Positions 1 to 6,322 of a stretch of 21,374 bases of DNA are shown here, in pieces. Source of the DNA: Thermoleophilia bacterium (GTDB lineage Bacteria; Actinomycetota; Thermoleophilia; Gaiellales; Gaiellaceae); contig JAERMP010000009.1 in NCBI GenBank assembly GCA_016844515.1, positions 1 through 21,374 of the forward strand. The letters are read 5' to 3'. The notes under the pieces were generated by a model. That model did no database searches. It had not been told where the DNA came from and worked only from the letters and a program-made list of their open reading frames with translations. Both the position numbers and the translations under genes were made by a program. Every line of letters begins with the position of its first letter. Position 1 is the stretch's first letter.

Positions 1-213
1 CTCGGGCTCGATCGCCATCCCGAGCTCCTGTCGCAGTACTTCGGGAACTACCGGCGGCTTCTCTATCTGGCACAGACCGACGACGCCGACCTGCGCGCAC
101 GAGCGCTGGCCGCAGCCGAGCGCCTCGGCCTCGTGTACGAGGAGCGCCGGACCGGTTACGGCGACCTTCTTCCATCCCTGACCCGCTTCGTCGAGGCGGC
201 CCCCGTTGCCTGA
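1..213 (+). CDS. DUF1638 family protein, C-terminal fragment
   Basis: This is the last 70 codons of a gene that begins before the window, ending in TGA at 211-213. The visible part contains YFGNYRRLLYLAQTDD, a run of alternating Leu/Ala-rich helix, and ERRTGYGDLLPSL. I recognise this as the C-terminal signature of DUF1638 proteins, whose biochemical role is not established. Members are often encoded beside MttB-type methyltransferases and corrinoid proteins, as here. The next gene starts inside this one (8 bp overlap), so the two are probably translationally coupled. The family call rests on remembered motif similarity to a fragment, so it is likely but not certain. The N-terminal part cannot be judged. 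Confidence 0.72.
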   Translation, partial: LGLDRHPELLSQYFGNYRRLLYLAQTDDADLRARALAAAERLGLVYEERRTGYGDLLPSLTRFVEAAPVA

Positions 214-502
214 GCTCACCGTGATCTGGTGGCGGGACATCCCGGCGCAGGTGACGGCGAAGGAGGGCCGGACGTCCTCGCGTGCACAGCTTTCGGAGCG
301 CTTCCAGGAAGCGATCGATGCGGCAGCGATGCGTGGCGGGCTGATCGGCACTGACGCGTACCTCACCGAGTGGCGGCGGGAGACGCGGGAGTGCGGCGAC
401 GATCTCGCGAAGGAGGTCGCCGACGAGGCCGCGTGGCTGGACGCGGCCTACGGCGACGACGTCCTCGAGCGGCTCGTGCGCTCGAACGGGAGCGACACAT
501 GA
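206..502 (+). CDS. Small 'virulence factor' family (PF13769-like) protein of MttB operons
   Basis: This is a 98-residue soluble, charged protein with no signal peptide or membrane segment. It begins PELTVIWWRDIPAQV and carries SRAQLSERFQEAID and DAYLTEWRR, motifs I associate with the Pfam 'Virulence_fact' family. The name is historical and no virulence role is implied. Close relatives are typically encoded between a DUF1638 gene and a methyltetrahydrofolate methyltransferase, exactly as here, so a role in corrinoid methyl transfer is the sensible inference. The TTG start at 206 is chosen because relatives start M-P-x-L, a GAGG lies 9 nt upstream, and it gives a short overlap with the preceding gene. 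GTG at 221 is the alternative. The stop overlaps the next start as ATGA. Confidence 0.75.
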   Translation: MPELTVIWWRDIPAQVTAKEGRTSSRAQLSERFQEAIDAAAMRGGLIGTDAYLTEWRRETRECGDDLAKEVADEAAWLDAAYGDDVLERLVRSNGSDT

Positions 503-1410
503 CCGAGACGCGGCTCTCGAGCGCGACGAAGGAGGTCGTGATCGGCTTCGACCGCCCGTTCGTGATCATCGGCGAGCGCATCAACCCGACGGGGCGCAAG
601 AAGCTGGCCGAGGAGATGGCGGCTGGGAACTTTGAAACCGTCCTGGCCGACGCCATCGCGCAGGTCGAGGCGGGCGCACAGATGCTCGACGTCAACGCCG
701 GAATTCCGCTCGCGGACGAGCCCGCCATCCTCGCCCAGGCGATCGAGCTCGTCCAGGGCGTGACCGACGTCCCGCTCTCCATCGACTCCTCGATCGTGGC
801 GGCACTCGAGGCCGGGCTCGGCGTCTACCGCGGTAAGGCGCTCGTCAACTCGGTCACGGGCGAGGAAGACCGACTCGAGTCGGTCTTGCCGCTCGTGGCA
901 AAGCACGGCGCGGCGGTGGTCGCGATCACCAACGACGAGTCGGGTATCTCCGAGGATCCGGACGAGCGCTTCGAGGTTGCCCGCAGGATCGTCTCGCGCG
1001 CCGCCGACCACGGGATCCCCAAGGAAGACATCCTCGTCGACCCGCTCGTGATGCCGATCGGAGCGATCGGGAGCGCGGGCCGCCAGGTGTTCCGGATCGT
1101 CCGCCGGCTGCGCGAGGAGCTCGGCGTGAACACGACCTGCGGCGCCTCGAACGTGAGCTTCGGGCTTCCCAACCGACCCGCCCTGAACGCGGCTTTCCTT
1201 CCGATGGCGATCGCCTCCGGCCTCACCTCTGCCATCACGAGCCCGCTGCACGTGGAGATGCTGCAGGCCGTCAAGGCAGCGGACGTGATGATGGGGAACG
1301 ACGCGCACTGTGCGAGCTGGATCGCGCGGAACGGGGACTCCCCTGCGGGCGAGGCAACGCACGGCCGCCGCGGCGGCCGTGAGGGCCGGCGGAGAGCTGC
1401 GTCGTCGTGA
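499..1410 (+). CDS. Methyltetrahydrofolate:corrinoid methyltransferase (MtgA/AcsE-like, pterin-binding TIM barrel)
   Basis: This 303-residue cytoplasmic protein of the dihydropteroate synthase/MeTr superfamily should move a methyl group between a corrinoid protein and tetrahydrofolate. Visible motifs are IIGERINPTGRKK (res 23-35), LDVNAGIP (63-70), SIDSS (94-98), LVNSVTGEE (115-123), DPLVMPIGAIG (181-191) and CGASNVSFGLPNR (214-226). D96, N117, D181 and N218 line up with the pterin-binding Asp75, Asn96 and Asp160 and the key Asn199 of Moorella AcsE. The first three have the same spacing (21 and 64 residues). In an aerobic operon with MttB and MTHFR it would collect methyl groups as 5-methyl-THF. 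ATG at 499 overlaps the previous stop (ATGA). The last ~25 residues are Arg/Gly-rich, unlike the core, and cover a 22-bp palindrome at 1360-1381. Confidence 0.92.
   Translation: MTETRLSSATKEVVIGFDRPFVIIGERINPTGRKKLAEEMAAGNFETVLADAIAQVEAGAQMLDVNAGIPLADEPAILAQAIELVQGVTDVPLSIDSSIVAALEAGLGVYRGKALVNSVTGEEDRLESVLPLVAKHGAAVVAITNDESGISEDPDERFEVARRIVSRAADHGIPKEDILVDPLVMPIGAIGSAGRQVFRIVRRLREELGVNTTCGASNVSFGLPNRPALNAAFLPMAIASGLTSAITSPLHVEMLQAVKAADVMMGNDAHCASWIARNGDSPAGEATHGRRGGREGRRRAASS
1360..1381 (+). repeat. 22-bp perfect palindrome inside the 3' end of the methyltransferase gene
   Basis: CACGGCCGCCG at 1360-1370 is followed with no spacer by its exact reverse complement at 1371-1381. It encodes part of the low-complexity Arg/Gly tail of the upstream methyltransferase and lies 26 bp before the activator start. 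In RNA it could fold only with a few central bases unpaired. It may be an incidental product of GC-rich low-complexity coding sequence. Confidence 0.6.
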
Positions 1411-3371
1411 CGTCGCCCGACGCACTTGTCGTCTTCACCCCGTCCGGCAGGCGGGGACGGTTCGAGCACGGCACGACGGTGCTCGAGGCCGCGAGGAGGC
1501 TCGGTGTCGACCTCGACTCGGTCGAGGTCTCGGAAGGTGAGCACGCGAAGCACGGGATCACCTCGGCCGACGCTCACCTGACGCCCGCCGGCGAGGTTGA
1601 GGAACGGTATGCGGCCGATCGAGGGCTCCGGGAGAGCCGGCGGCTCGGCTGCACCGCCTGCGTTGCCGGCGACATCGTGATCGACGTACCGCCCGAGAGC
1701 CAGCTGTACCGTCAGGTCGTGCGCAAGGAGGCGGATGCGCACCCGATCGAGATCGACCCGGTCGTGCGGCTGTATTACGTCGAGGTGCCGGCCGCGGAGC
1801 TCGGAGTCGCCGCGGGCGACCTTCGGCGCGTGCGCGAGGCGCTCGACGTCGAATGGGGTCTCGACGAGCTCGACGCCGACCCGGGCGTCCTTCCCGATCT
1901 CCAACGAGCGCTACTGGACGGTATCGGCGCGATCACCGTCGCCGTACACGACGGGTCGACGATCACGGCAGCGTGGCCCGGTCTCCACGACCGCGCCTAC
2001 GGCATCGCCTTCGACGTCGGCTCGACCACCGTCGCGGGTCACCTCTGCGATCTCCTCACAGGCGACGTGCTCGCGTCCGCCGGAGCGATGAATCCGCAGA
2101 TCCGCTTCGGCGAGGACCTGATGAGCCGGGTGTCCTACGTGATGCTCAACCCAGGCTCGGAGAAGGAGCTGACGAAGGTCGTTCGCGGCTGTCTCGCCAA
2201 GCTCACAGCGGAGCTCGCATCGACCGCGGAGATCGATCGCGAAGACGTCCTCGAGGTCACACTCGTAGGCAACCCGATCATGCACCACCTCCTCCTCGGG
2301 ATCGATCCGACTCCGCTCGGCGGTGCCCCGTTCGCGCTCACGGTCGACGAAGCCGTGCGCCTCCCGGCGCGCGACCTCGGGCTGCCCGTCCACCGGGGAG
2401 CGCGGGCCTACGTACTGCCGTGCATTGCGGGGCACGTGGGCGCCGATTCGGCGGGCGTCATCCTGTCCGAGGGCCCGCACCTCGGCGACGAGGTGAACCT
2501 CATCGTCGACGTCGGCACGAACGCTGAGATCGTCCTCGGGAACCGAGACCGCCTGCTGGCCGCCTCGAGCCCTACCGGCCCGGCATTCGAAGGCGCCCAG
2601 ATCTCGTGCGGCCAGCGCGCCGCGCCGGGCGCCATCGAGCGGGTCCGCATCGACCCCGAGACACTCGAGCCCCGGATCCGCGTGATCGGCTGCGACGCCT
2701 GGTCGGACGAGCCCGAGTTCGCCGACACACACGTGACCGGGGTCTGTGGCTCTGGGATCATCGAGGCAATCGCCGAGCTCCATCTCGCTGGCGTGCTCAC
2801 CACGGACGGCACGATCGACGGTGCGCTCGCGAACAGGACTGAGCGCATCGTCGCCGACGGGCGCACGTTCTCCTACGTTCTCTGGACGGGCGAGCCGGAG
2901 CTCGTGATCACCCAGAACGACGTGCGGCAGATCCAGCTCGCCAAGGCCGCGCTCTACGCGGGCTGCGCTCTGCTGATGGAGCGCTACGGGATCGAGCGCA
3001 TCGATCGCATCCGCCTGGCGGGCGCGTTCGGGACCCACATCGATCCGGTCCACGCGCTCGTGCTCGGGCTCGTCCCCGACTGCGACCCCGAGCGCGTCAC
3101 CTCGGCGGGGAACGCAGCGGGCACGGGCGCGCGCATCGCTCTCCTGAATCGCGCGGCCCGCACGGAGATCGAAGACGTCGTGCGCCGCGTCGAGAAGGTC
3201 GAGACGGCGGTCGAGCCACGCTTCCAGGAGCACTTCGTCAATGCGATGGCCATCCCGCACGATGTCGACCCGTATCCGCGTCTCGCGCGGAAGGTTCGGC
3301 TGCCCGGTCGCAGGACCGCGTCGACCGAACGACCAGCACGGCCGCGCCGGCGCGAGAGGAGGCCTGCATGA
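1407..3371 (+). CDS. Corrinoid-protein activating ATPase (RamA/RACo-like, ASKHA fold) lacking the [2Fe-2S] cysteine loop
   Basis: This 654-residue protein should use ATP and one electron to return inactive Co(II) corrinoid to the Co(I) state. It has a ferredoxin-like N-terminus (res 1-95), a linker to about 195, and a C-terminal ASKHA/DUF4445 domain. The latter shows AFDVGSTTVAGH (about 200), MNPQIRFGEDLMSRVSY (about 230), LIVDVGTNAEIV (about 367), a CGSG loop and LAGAFGTHIDP. Family members normally read GVDLDSV, then a C-x5-C-x2-C loop, then EGEFxKHG. Here GVDLDSV runs directly into EVSEGEHAKHG (res 33-50), so three of four cluster cysteines are absent. Only C82, the expected fourth ligand, and a nearby C85 remain. 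The frame is intact. GTG 1407 overlaps the previous stop as GTGA, with GGAGAG upstream. Confidence 0.9.
   Translation: MTSPDALVVFTPSGRRGRFEHGTTVLEAARRLGVDLDSVEVSEGEHAKHGITSADAHLTPAGEVEERYAADRGLRESRRLGCTACVAGDIVIDVPPESQLYRQVVRKEADAHPIEIDPVVRLYYVEVPAAELGVAAGDLRRVREALDVEWGLDELDADPGVLPDLQRALLDGIGAITVAVHDGSTITAAWPGLHDRAYGIAFDVGSTTVAGHLCDLLTGDVLASAGAMNPQIRFGEDLMSRVSYVMLNPGSEKELTKVVRGCLAKLTAELASTAEIDREDVLEVTLVGNPIMHHLLLGIDPTPLGGAPFALTVDEAVRLPARDLGLPVHRGARAYVLPCIAGHVGADSAGVILSEGPHLGDEVNLIVDVGTNAEIVLGNRDRLLAASSPTGPAFEGAQISCGQRAAPGAIERVRIDPETLEPRIRVIGCDAWSDEPEFADTHVTGVCGSGIIEAIAELHLAGVLTTDGTIDGALANRTERIVADGRTFSYVLWTGEPELVITQNDVRQIQLAKAALYAGCALLMERYGIERIDRIRLAGAFGTHIDPVHALVLGLVPDCDPERVTSAGNAAGTGARIALLNRAARTEIEDVVRRVEKVETAVEPRFQEHFVNAMAIPHDVDPYPRLARKVRLPGRRTASTERPARPRRRERRPA
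1509..1529 (+). repeat. Perfect 9-bp inverted repeat at the site of the missing Fe-S loop
   Basis: GACCTCGAC (1509-1517) and GTCGAGGTC (1521-1529) are exact reverse complements separated by TCG. The hairpin falls precisely on codons 35-41 of the activator gene, where relatives carry the cysteine loop. It could mark a slippage or deletion junction, in the genome or in the assembly. As coding DNA it reads DLDSVEV. Confidence 0.7.
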
Positions 3372-3393
3372 GCAACGCTCGCCTACGGCTCGC

Positions 3394-3426
3394 GTTCGTG
3401 GGGGAAACCATGTTTCCCCCACGAAC
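3394..3426 (+). repeat. Hairpin 1 of the mttB leader: 15-bp perfect stem, 3-nt loop
   Basis: The arm GTTCGTGGGGGAAAC (3394-3408) is exactly complementary to 3412-3426, with loop CAT. It starts 22 bp after the activator stop codon. No T-run follows (the next bases are C-rich, then TTCTTCTTG), so it is not a classical intrinsic terminator. It could still stall polymerase, protect the 3' end of the upstream mRNA, or be a dispersed palindromic element. Its sequence resembles hairpin 2. Confidence 0.85.
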
Positions 3427-3442
3427 CCCCTTCTTCTTGAGA

Positions 3443-3470
3443 GCGTGGGGAACCTCCCGGTTCCCCACGC
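3443..3470 (+). repeat. Hairpin 2 of the mttB leader: 12-bp perfect stem, 4-nt loop
   Basis: GCGTGGGGAACC (3443-3454) pairs exactly with 3459-3470 across loop TCCC. The arms are near-copies of hairpin 1 (CGTGGGGGAAACC against CGTGGGGAACC, one G and one A fewer). Left arm 1 can therefore also pair with right arm 2, and right arm 1 with left arm 2, each with small bulges. Either the two are diverged copies of one repeat, or they allow alternative folds. Confidence 0.85.
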
Positions 3471-3477
3471 CCCTCCA

Positions 3478-3508
3478 CGCTCATGGGCCGGAGGACGGCC
3501 CATGAGCG
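3478..3508 (+). promoter_or_regulatory. Hairpin 3: ribosome-binding site in the loop and start codon in the stem of mttB
   Basis: CGCTCATGGGCCG (3478-3490) is the exact reverse complement of 3496-3508, giving a 13-bp stem with loop GAGGA (3491-3495). The Shine-Dalgarno GGAGGA is 3490-3495, six bases before the mttB ATG (3502-3504). That ATG is base-paired with CAT at 3482-3484. The SD is thus displayed in the loop while the start codon is buried in a GC-rich stem. This arrangement would lower or gate mttB translation. The fold is seen directly; regulation is inferred. Confidence 0.75.
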
Positions 3509-5040
3509 AGACACGAGGCCGGCGCGCCGGCGGGCGCGCTGCCCGCCAAGCGGCGCGGCTGCACGCCGTCATCGAGAGCGTGCCGTTCCTGACGCGCACG
3601 CTGGCGCCACTCGAGGTCCTGTCCGAAGAAGGTCTCGCACTGATGGAAGAGAACGCGGACACGATCCTCGAAAGGGTCGGGATCGACTTCCGCGACGCAC
3701 CCGACGCGATCGAGCTCCTGCGGGGCGCGGGAGCAGACGTCGACGGCGAGCGCGTGCGGTTCCCGCGCGGGATGTGCCGTCAGCTCGTGCAGACGACGGC
3801 GCCGCGCGAGTTCACCCAGGTCGCCCGGAACCCCGAGCGCAGCGTCGTCTTCGGCGGCGCGAACACGATCTTCGCGCCGGCTTATGGGTCGCCGTTTGTG
3901 CGCGACGTCGACGGGGGCCGCCGCTACGGGACGATCGAGGACTTCCGCAACTTCGTGAAGCTCGCGTACGCGTCGCCGTGGCTCCACCACTCCGGCGGCA
4001 CGGTCTGCGAGCCGGTCGACCTGCCGGTGAACAAGCGCCACTACGACATGGTCGAGGCGCATCTGCGCCTGAGCGACAAGCCCTTCATGGGGTCCGTCAC
4101 GCACCCGCAGCGCGCCCGGGACACCGTCGACATGGCGCGGATCGTGTTCGGCGAGGAGTTCGTCGAGCAAAACACGGTGATCTTCAGCCTGATCAACGCA
4201 AACTCGCCGCTCGTCTGGGACGCGACGATGCTCGGGGCCGCCCGTGCGTATGCGGAGGCCAACCAGGCGGTGATGATGACCCCGTTCATCCTCGCGGGCG
4301 CCATGAGCCCGGCGACCGTCGCCGGCACCTGTGCCCAGACCCTCGCGGAGTCGCTCGCTGGCATGACGTACGTCCAGCTCGTTCGCCCCGGGGCTCCTGT
4401 CGTCCTGGGATCGTTCGCCTCCTCGATGTCGATGCAGTCCGGTGCGCCGACCTTCGGCACACCCGAGCCCGCGCTCGTCCTCTACGTCATGGCCTCGCTC
4501 GCGCGCCGGCTAGGCGTTCCGTTCCGCTCCGGTGGCGCGCTCACCGCTTCGAAGGTTCCCGACGCACAGGCAGCGTACGAGTCGGCGAACACGATGCAGC
4601 CGACCATGCTCGGCGGCGCCAACTTCGTCCTGCACGCCGCTGGCTGGCTGGAGGGCGGACTGACGATGGGTTACGAGAAGTTCGTCCTCGACGCCGACCA
4701 GCTCGGGATGTGGCATGCATTCTGCAAGGGCGTCGACCTGTCGGAGAACGGCCAGGCGCTCGACGCGTTCCTGACGAACGAGCCGGGAACCCACTTCCTC
4801 GGTCACGCGCACACGCTGGCCAACTTCGAGACCGCGTTCTACCGCTCGCCGGTCGCAGACAACTCGAGCTTCGAGCAGTGGGAGTCCGAGGGTGCGAGTG
4901 ACGCGGCCCAACGCGCGAACGCGCTCTGGAAGCGGGCCCTCGCGGAGTACGAGCAGCCCCCGCTCGACGACACCGTCGACGCCGAGCTCCGCGAGTGGAT
5001 CGAGCGCAAGAAGGCCTCGTTCCCGGACTCGGACGTGTGA
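3502..5040 (+). CDS. MttB-family methylamine/betaine:corrinoid methyltransferase, non-pyrrolysine type
   Basis: This 512-residue cytoplasmic enzyme takes a methyl group from a quaternary or tertiary amine and hands it to a corrinoid protein. The start is set by GGAGGA six bases before ATG 3502. Family features include the N-terminal helix with LSEEGLALMEENADTILERV, GTIEDFRNFVKLAYA, and the conserved C-terminal half with GSFASSMSMQSGAPTFGTPE and GGANFVLHAAGWLEGGLTMG. The frame has no in-frame TAG, so no pyrrolysine is needed. This places it with the large non-Pyl group that includes glycine betaine methyltransferase MtgB, not with archaeal trimethylamine MttB. The downstream MTHFR and alcohol/aldehyde dehydrogenases fit a betaine-like substrate, but the true substrate is unknown. 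No corrinoid protein gene is visible in the window. The stop overlaps the next ATG by one base. Confidence 0.92.
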   Translation: MSETRGRRAGGRAARQAARLHAVIESVPFLTRTLAPLEVLSEEGLALMEENADTILERVGIDFRDAPDAIELLRGAGADVDGERVRFPRGMCRQLVQTTAPREFTQVARNPERSVVFGGANTIFAPAYGSPFVRDVDGGRRYGTIEDFRNFVKLAYASPWLHHSGGTVCEPVDLPVNKRHYDMVEAHLRLSDKPFMGSVTHPQRARDTVDMARIVFGEEFVEQNTVIFSLINANSPLVWDATMLGAARAYAEANQAVMMTPFILAGAMSPATVAGTCAQTLAESLAGMTYVQLVRPGAPVVLGSFASSMSMQSGAPTFGTPEPALVLYVMASLARRLGVPFRSGGALTASKVPDAQAAYESANTMQPTMLGGANFVLHAAGWLEGGLTMGYEKFVLDADQLGMWHAFCKGVDLSENGQALDAFLTNEPGTHFLGHAHTLANFETAFYRSPVADNSSFEQWESEGASDAAQRANALWKRALAEYEQPPLDDTVDAELREWIERKKASFPDSDV

Positions 5041-5468
5041 TGACTTCGCGCGCCTCAGGACGATGCCTGTGCGGCGCCGTCGCGTACGAAGTGCACGGCC
5101 CGCTCCGGGACATTCTGGTCTGCCACTGCGAGGAGTGTCGCCGCTGGGGCGGGTACCTGGGGGCGTTCTCTGCCACGCGTGTCGAGCATCTGGTCTTCGT
5201 CGAGGACAGCGCGTTGCGCTGGGTGGACAGCCCGCGGAGCGACCGGCGCGCCCGTCGCGGATTCTGCGGGGAGTGCGGCGCGAGCCTCTTCTGGCAGCCA
5301 GCGGAGGGCGAGCGGATCCACATCACCGCCGGGACGCTCGATCGGCCGACGGGCTTGCGCATCGCCGGCCACTTCTACGCGCACCACGCCGGCGACTACG
5401 ACGAGCTTCCAGAGGACGGACTCCCGAGGTACCCGGATCCCGCCGCGCCGGACGTCCCGTGGAGATGA
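5040..5468 (+). CDS. GFA-family (glutathione-dependent formaldehyde-activating-like) zinc protein
   Basis: This 142-residue protein has the GFA/CENP-V fold cysteine pattern: GRCLCGAV (C9, C11), VCHCEECRRWGG (C28, C30, C33) and FCGECGASLFW (C76, C79). These ligate two zinc ions in the family. The founding member, Gfa of Paracoccus, promotes the reaction of formaldehyde with glutathione, but most homologues have no proven activity, and actinobacteria generally use mycothiol instead. Its place between the methyltransferase and MTHFR suggests handling of a reactive one-carbon or aldehyde intermediate, which is an inference. ATG 5040 overlaps the mttB stop (TGATG), and the stop overlaps the next start (ATGA), so tight co-translation is expected. 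Confidence 0.88.
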   Translation: MTSRASGRCLCGAVAYEVHGPLRDILVCHCEECRRWGGYLGAFSATRVEHLVFVEDSALRWVDSPRSDRRARRGFCGECGASLFWQPAEGERIHITAGTLDRPTGLRIAGHFYAHHAGDYDELPEDGLPRYPDPAAPDVPWR

Positions 5469-6310
5469 GCGCCGAAGAGCGCGTCGCCGAGCTGCTCGCG
5501 CACCCGCGCTACGAGGTGCTCCCGTTCGGCAGTGTGGAGGATGCTGTCCTCGAGCACGTCCCGCTCGGCGTGACGCTCACCGTTACCGTCTCGCCGAGGA
5601 AGGGCATCGAGCACACGCTGGACGTCACCGAACGGTTGACGAAACACGGGTACTCCGTCGTCCCCCATCTCTCGGCTCGGCTCGTACGAGACCGGGCGCA
5701 CCTCGCCGAGATCGTCCAGCGGGTGGACGAGATCGGCGCGCACGACGTGTTCGTGGTCGCCGGCGACGCGGACGAGCCGGCCGGCGAGTTCCCGGGCGCG
5801 GCGTCCCTGTTGGAAGCGATCGCAGAGCTCGGTCACCGGTTCGAGAACGTGGGCATCACCGGCTATCCCGAGAGCCATCCGCTCATCCCGGACGAGACGA
5901 CGATCCAGGCGATGTACGAGAAGGCGCGCTTCGCGACGTACATCGTCAGCCAGATCTGCTTCGACCCGAGCGTCACCGTGAGCTGGGTCGAGCGCGTCTG
6001 GAATCGTGGCACGCGGCTCCCGATCTACATCGGGATTCCCGGCGCGGTGCCGCGCACGAAGCTCATGCGCGTGTCCGCGTCGATCGGCCTCGGAGCCTCA
6101 GCGCGGTTCCTGCGCCGGCACAAGAGTTGGTTCGCGCACGGGCTGCGCCCCGGCGGCTTCAGCCCGGACCCGATGATCGCCGGCCTCGAGCCGAGCCTGA
6201 CCGATCCCGAGCGCAAGATCGCCGGCTTCCATATCTTCACGTTCAACGATCTGGCTGACACCGAGCACTGGCGGCAACGGCATCTCGCAGCCGCCATACC
6301 AACGAGATAG
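5465..6310 (+). CDS. Methylenetetrahydrofolate reductase family protein (MetF-like)
   Basis: This 281-residue TIM-barrel flavoprotein interconverts 5-methyl-THF and 5,10-methylene-THF. Typical features are an early strand with VTVSPRKGIEHTLD, YSVVPHLSARLVRD, VFVVAGDADEPAGEF, NVGITGYPESHPLI, and a C-terminal FHIFTFNDLADTEHW. The length matches bacterial MetF (about 280-300). In this operon the likely direction is oxidation of methyl-THF produced by MttB, corrinoid and MtgA, feeding methylene-THF to central one-carbon metabolism. That is inferred from context. ATG 5465 overlaps the GFA stop, and GTG 5459 is a less likely alternative. Twelve bases separate it from the alcohol dehydrogenase gene. 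Sequence divergence from methionine-biosynthetic MetF is expected but cannot be measured here. Confidence 0.88.
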   Translation: MSAEERVAELLAHPRYEVLPFGSVEDAVLEHVPLGVTLTVTVSPRKGIEHTLDVTERLTKHGYSVVPHLSARLVRDRAHLAEIVQRVDEIGAHDVFVVAGDADEPAGEFPGAASLLEAIAELGHRFENVGITGYPESHPLIPDETTIQAMYEKARFATYIVSQICFDPSVTVSWVERVWNRGTRLPIYIGIPGAVPRTKLMRVSASIGLGASARFLRRHKSWFAHGLRPGGFSPDPMIAGLEPSLTDPERKIAGFHIFTFNDLADTEHWRQRHLAAAIPTR

Positions 6311-6322
6311 AGAGGAGCCTGG

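Noticed and set aside
363..782. Long open frames antisense or out of frame to the main genes (for example 448-1425, 1911-3662, 8823-11360)
   Set aside because: They are frames kept open by high GC; their translations are Arg/Ala/Pro-rich without family motifs and lie opposite well-supported genes.
3394..3470. Classical intrinsic terminator after the activator gene
   Set aside because: The hairpins are strong but no T-run follows either of them, and the downstream genes continue in the same pathway.
3372..3501. Cobalamin riboswitch before mttB
   Set aside because: No B12-box-like sequence is seen and the region is only ~130 nt, made almost entirely of simple hairpins.
3502..5040. Possible pyrrolysine-containing MttB
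   Set aside because: The gene has no in-frame TAG and runs full length, so it belongs to the non-pyrrolysine group.
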